Of a stretch of DNA of 16,902 nt, positions 14,341-16,902 are shown piece after piece. Position 1 is the stretch's first letter, and each line of letters opens with the position of its first letter. This stretch comes from Flavobacteriaceae bacterium UBA5079 (GTDB taxonomy: Bacteria; Bacteroidota; Bacteroidia; Flavobacteriales; Flavobacteriaceae), in NCBI GenBank assembly GCA_002414705.1, contig DIAL01000080.1, positions 10,847-27,748 on the forward strand, in the 5' to 3' direction. The position numbers and the translations under genes are program-made. The notes beneath the pieces are model-generated. The model made no database searches, had not been told where the DNA came from, and worked only from the letters and a program-made list of their open reading frames with translations.

Positions 14341-15420
14341 ATGATTTTGAAATCCTTATCGGTACTCAATTATAAAAATTTTGATGAACGTAGCTTTATT
14401 TTCAATGAAAAAATAAACTGTTTTGTTGGCAACAATGGTGTGGGTAAAACCAATGTCTTAGATGCTATCTATCACTTATCATTTGGGAAAAGTTATTTTA
14501 ATCCCATTGCGTCTCAAAATATAAAACATGACGAGCCTTTTTTTGTGGTGAATGGTGAATATGAAAAAGAAAATACATCAGAAAAAATTGTGGTGAGCTT
14601 AAAACGTGGCAAAAAAAAGGTGATTAAACGAAACGGCAAGATTTATGAAAAGTATAGTGACCACATTGGTTTTTTACCTTTAGTTATTATTTCGCCTGCT
14701 GATCGGGATTTAATTATTGAAGGAAGTGCTACCAGACGAAAATTTATGGATGGTGTTATTTCGCAAAGCGATAAAAGCTATTTAAATGCATTATTAAAGT
14801 ATAACAAAATAGTAGCGCAACGAAATTCCCTTTTAAAATACTTTGCCGTAAACCATACGTTTAACAAAGACACGCTAGAAGTTTATAATTTACAGCTGGA
14901 TCAATTTGGACACGAAATTCATGAAAAGCGACAGGCATTTTTAGAAACGTTTATACCTATTTTTAAAGCACGTTATGAAGCTATCAGTAATGGAAACGAA
15001 CTGGTAGAACTGGTTTACGAAAGCGATTTAACGACCAACCGTTTGGAAACACTTTTAAAAACGGTTATTAATAAAGATAAAGCCATACAATATACTAGTG
15101 TTGGGATTCATAAAGATGATTTGATTTTTAATATTGCAGAACATCCCATTAAAAAGTTTGGAAGCCAAGGACAACAGAAATCATTTTTAATTGCTTTGAA
15201 ATTGGCACAATTCGATTTTATAAAATCTAGAAGTCACGTAAACCCAATTTTGTTATTAGATGATATTTTTGATAAATTAGACGAACAGCGTGTTTCGCAA
15301 ATTATTAAATTGGTAGACGACGAGAATTTTGGTCAGCTTTTCATTAGCGACACGCATGCTGACCGTACGGAAGCCGTAGTAAAACAAGTGCATCAATCCT
15401 ACGAAATTTTTAAATTATAG
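14341..15420 (+). CDS. recF: DNA replication/repair protein RecF
   Basis: The 359-residue SMC-like ATPase loads RecA at gaps with RecO and RecR. The Walker A motif GNNGVGKTN (30-38) sits after KINCFVG. The ABC signature region is FGSQGQQKS (273-281), and Walker B with D-loop is [14 protein letters not shown] (304-317), followed by the FISDTHADR switch (335-343). It has no zinc hook or long coiled coil, as expected for RecF rather than Rad50 or RecN. Unlike the dnaA-dnaN-recF arrangement of many bacteria, here it heads an operon with a lipoprotein and a DUF721 gene, an arrangement known in Bacteroidota. Confidence 0.95.
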   Translation: MILKSLSVLNYKNFDERSFIFNEKINCFVGNNGVGKTNVLDAIYHLSFGKSYFNPIASQNIKHDEPFFVVNGEYEKENTSEKIVVSLKRGKKKVIKRNGKIYEKYSDHIGFLPLVIISPADRDLIIEGSATRRKFMDGVISQSDKSYLNALLKYNKIVAQRNSLLKYFAVNHTFNKDTLEVYNLQLDQFGHEIHEKRQAFLETFIPIFKARYEAISNGNELVELVYESDLTTNRLETLLKTVINKDKAIQYTSVGIHKDDLIFNIAEHPIKKFGSQGQQKSFLIALKLAQFDFIKSRSHVNPILLLDDIFDKLDEQRVSQIIKLVDDENFGQLFISDTHADRTEAVVKQVHQSYEIFKL

Positions 15421-15433
15421 AACCGTTTTAATT

Positions 15434-15865
15434 ATGAAACAAACGCTACAAAAATTCATATCACTCATAATTATTAGTGTTGTTATTTCCAGTTGCTCTA
15501 AAAACCCTGAAGATTATTTAGAACATATAGAAGGCTATTGGGAAATTGAACGCGTGACATTAAAAGATGGGAGTTCCAAAGAATATAATTATAATGATAC
15601 CATTGATTTTATTAGTTTAGAAGATTCATTACAAGGCATCCGAAAAAAAATGAAACCTAATTTTATGGGTACGTTTGAAACATCTAATGATGCAGAAACC
15701 TTCACCATAAAAATAGAAAACGATAGTTTAAATGTGTATTACAAAACTCCTTTCGATTCTTGGAAAGAAACCATTTTGTTAGCAACAAAAGATCAATTAA
15801 AAGTAGTAAACAAACATGAAGCTGTATTTTTGTATAAACGCTACGAACCTTTAAATTTAGACTAA
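15434..15865 (+). CDS. Small lipoprotein, unknown function (lipocalin-like)
   Basis: The 143-residue protein has a type II signal peptide: basic start, hydrophobic ISLIIISVVI, and lipobox ending at C21 (VISSC). The mature part begins SKNPEDYLEHIEGYWEIERV and contains short beta-strand-like segments (GTFETSNDAETFTIKIENDSLNV, then WKETILLA), as in small lipocalin-like lipoproteins of Bacteroidota. It lies between recF and the DUF721 gene (13 nt gap before, one-base TAATG overlap after), so it is cotranscribed. Why an envelope lipoprotein lies in a replication-related operon is unknown. Confidence 0.78.
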   Translation: MKQTLQKFISLIIISVVISSCSKNPEDYLEHIEGYWEIERVTLKDGSSKEYNYNDTIDFISLEDSLQGIRKKMKPNFMGTFETSNDAETFTIKIENDSLNVYYKTPFDSWKETILLATKDQLKVVNKHEAVFLYKRYEPLNLD

Positions 15866-16161
15866 TGGCCAAACGTAATAATGAAAACTTAACCATTGCT
15901 GACGCATTGAAGGAGTTTGTTGAAACCAACAGATTAGAACAGGGACTAAACGCTGTAAACGTTCAAGATACTTGGAAAAGCATGATGGGAAATGGTGTAA
16001 ATAATTACACCACAGCCATACAACTTAAAGGTGAAACATTATATGTACAATTAAGTTCTAGTGTGCTTCGTGAAGAATTAAGCTACGGAAAAGAAAAAAT
16101 AATATCTATGCTCAATGAAAGTTTAGGCAAACAGATTATTAAGGAATTGGTGTTGCGTTAG
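15865..16161 (+). CDS. DUF721 (DciA-like) protein
   Basis: The 98-residue protein matches DUF721 in length and pattern: an N-terminal helix (LTIADALKEFVETNRLEQGL), then the signature VQDTWKSMMGNGVNNYTTAIQLKGETLYVQLSSSVLREELSY, and a C-terminal helical segment GKQIIKELVLR. DUF721 includes DciA, which loads the replicative helicase DnaB in bacteria that lack DnaC. That role is a family-level inference; this short Bacteroidota form is not characterised as far as I know. Being next to recF is compatible with a replication role. Its ATG overlaps the lipoprotein stop. A bidirectional terminator follows. Confidence 0.82.
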   Translation: MAKRNNENLTIADALKEFVETNRLEQGLNAVNVQDTWKSMMGNGVNNYTTAIQLKGETLYVQLSSSVLREELSYGKEKIISMLNESLGKQIIKELVLR

Positions 16162-16216
16162 TTTTTAGTTGACTAAATATAATATACTAGTGAATGAACT
16201 AATGCTTTTAAAAAAC

Positions 16217-16245
16217 AAAAAATCCCGCAAGTTGCGGGATTTTTT
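16217..16245. terminator. Bidirectional rho-independent terminator between DUF721 and the T9SS gene
   Basis: Left arm AAAAAATCCCGCA (16217-16229) and right arm TGCGGGATTTTTT (16233-16245) form a perfect 13-bp stem with a 3-nt AGT loop. Poly-A before and poly-T after the GC core let it act in both directions for two convergent genes. Confidence 0.9.
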
Positions 16246-16260
16246 ATAAAGTAAATATAG

Positions 16261-16902
16261 TTACTCTTTTATTAACTTGATAACAGTATTTGCATTTTTG
16301 GTATATACTTTCATAAAATATAAACCAGAGGCAACACTAGAAATATTCAAAGTTGTTGTGTCCTGAATTCCAGACAAATCAACAGATTTCACTAATCGTC
16401 CATTAATATCCATAACATCAGCTTTTACTAAATTAAGATTGCCAATGTTCTTCATGGTAAAACGGCCATTAGAAGGGTTTGGATATACTTTAATTCCATT
16501 TTCTAAAGCCGTAAAATCTTCAACAGATAATTCGTAAATGCAATTGTAAACAGAAATATCATCTACATACCAACCTACACGACCATTACAACCATCAGTT
16601 CCCATTTCAAATCTAAATTGAATAGTACTTCCAGCACCTAAACCAGCAATGGATGATAAATTAATAATACTACGTCCCCAACTTCCAGCATTAGACCCTC
16701 CGTCTGTTCCTGTAAAACCATCTTGACCAGACATGGGATTATCATTTCCATCTCTAAATGGATTAATTTGATCATTATAACCATTAGCAGTAAAAGCTGA
16801 TAGCGGTAATAAAGTCCAATTACCAGAACCATTTAGTTGGTATTTAATGTTGGCACCATCCCAACCACCTTCTGTTGCGATATAGTGCATAAATGTCATT
16901 TC
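16261..16902 (-). CDS. T9SS type A sorting domain-containing secreted protein (N-terminus outside window)
   Basis: The frame is open past the right edge; the Met at 16899 is internal. Visible residues form a beta-sandwich-like segment. It runs from MHYIATEGGWDGANIKYQLN to FRFEMGTDGCNGRVGWYVDDISVYNC and is rich in Gly, Asn and Asp. Such segments are found at the end of immune inhibitor A-like or fungalysin-like metalloproteases and adhesins in Flavobacteriia. The last 75 residues are a type A sorting domain: VYPNPSNGRFT, DINGRLVKSVD, ASGLYFMKVYT and terminal KLIKE. It directs export through the outer-membrane T9SS. The catalytic part, if any, is not visible, so the protein's activity cannot be told. 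Confidence 0.85.
   Translation of the reverse strand, partial: EMTFMHYIATEGGWDGANIKYQLNGSGNWTLLPLSAFTANGYNDQINPFRDGNDNPMSGQDGFTGTDGGSNAGSWGRSIINLSSIAGLGAGSTIQFRFEMGTDGCNGRVGWYVDDISVYNCIYELSVEDFTALENGIKVYPNPSNGRFTMKNIGNLNLVKADVMDINGRLVKSVDLSGIQDTTTLNISSVASGLYFMKVYTKNANTVIKLIKE

Noticed and set aside
1..16902. Mobile elements, CRISPR arrays, tRNA, rRNA
   Set aside because: No transposase, regularly spaced repeats, cloverleaf or rRNA-like segment was seen on either strand; the genes are typical conserved core genes.

Overview
The window looks like an ordinary core-genome stretch of a marine-type Flavobacteriaceae (phylum Bacteroidota) chromosome. The evidence is an AT-rich composition, TAnnTTTG-type -7 promoter elements, almost no purine-rich ribosome binding sites, a type IX secretion (T9SS) type A sorting domain at the right end, and families largely confined to this phylum (DUF5683, a signal peptidase I carrying an N-terminal multi-pass domain, DUF6122). 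No mobile element, CRISPR array, tRNA or rRNA was seen. Genes are densely packed and several abut or overlap (TAATG junctions).

Layout, left to right. 1-462 (+) is the cobalamin-binding tail of methylmalonyl-CoA mutase. 574-1825 (+) is a small stress module: an Rrf2-family regulator with three conserved cysteines, followed by a Ric/ScdA di-iron Fe-S repair protein. Related palindromes lie upstream of both genes, and a strong hairpin terminator follows. 2082-7698 (+) is a long run: parA, parB, a DUF5683 secreted/membrane protein, dapB, an unusually large lepB, a WbqC-family protein and a small DUF6122 membrane protein. It meets a leftward gene at 7690-7698, where the two stop codons lie inside a 9-bp overlap.

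7690-14218 is entirely leftward. Read in transcription order it contains a TPR membrane protein and ribH; then two related small single-pass membrane proteins, mutL and two tandem rhomboid proteases; then a membrane-anchored endonuclease/exonuclease/phosphatase-family protein. 14341-16161 (+) holds recF, a small lipoprotein and a DUF721 protein. A bidirectional terminator separates it from a leftward T9SS cargo protein that runs off the right edge.

Functionally the window mixes chromosome segregation and DNA repair (ParAB, MutL, RecF, DUF721) with envelope biogenesis and proteolysis (LepB, DapB, rhomboids, lipoprotein, T9SS cargo), plus riboflavin synthesis and a nitrosative/oxidative Fe-S repair response. 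I see no clear undescribed multi-gene system. The most interesting leads are the shared operator-like palindromes of the Rrf2-ric module, the pair of small related membrane proteins in front of mutL, the divergent endonuclease-site residues of MutL, and the paired rhomboids downstream of mutL.
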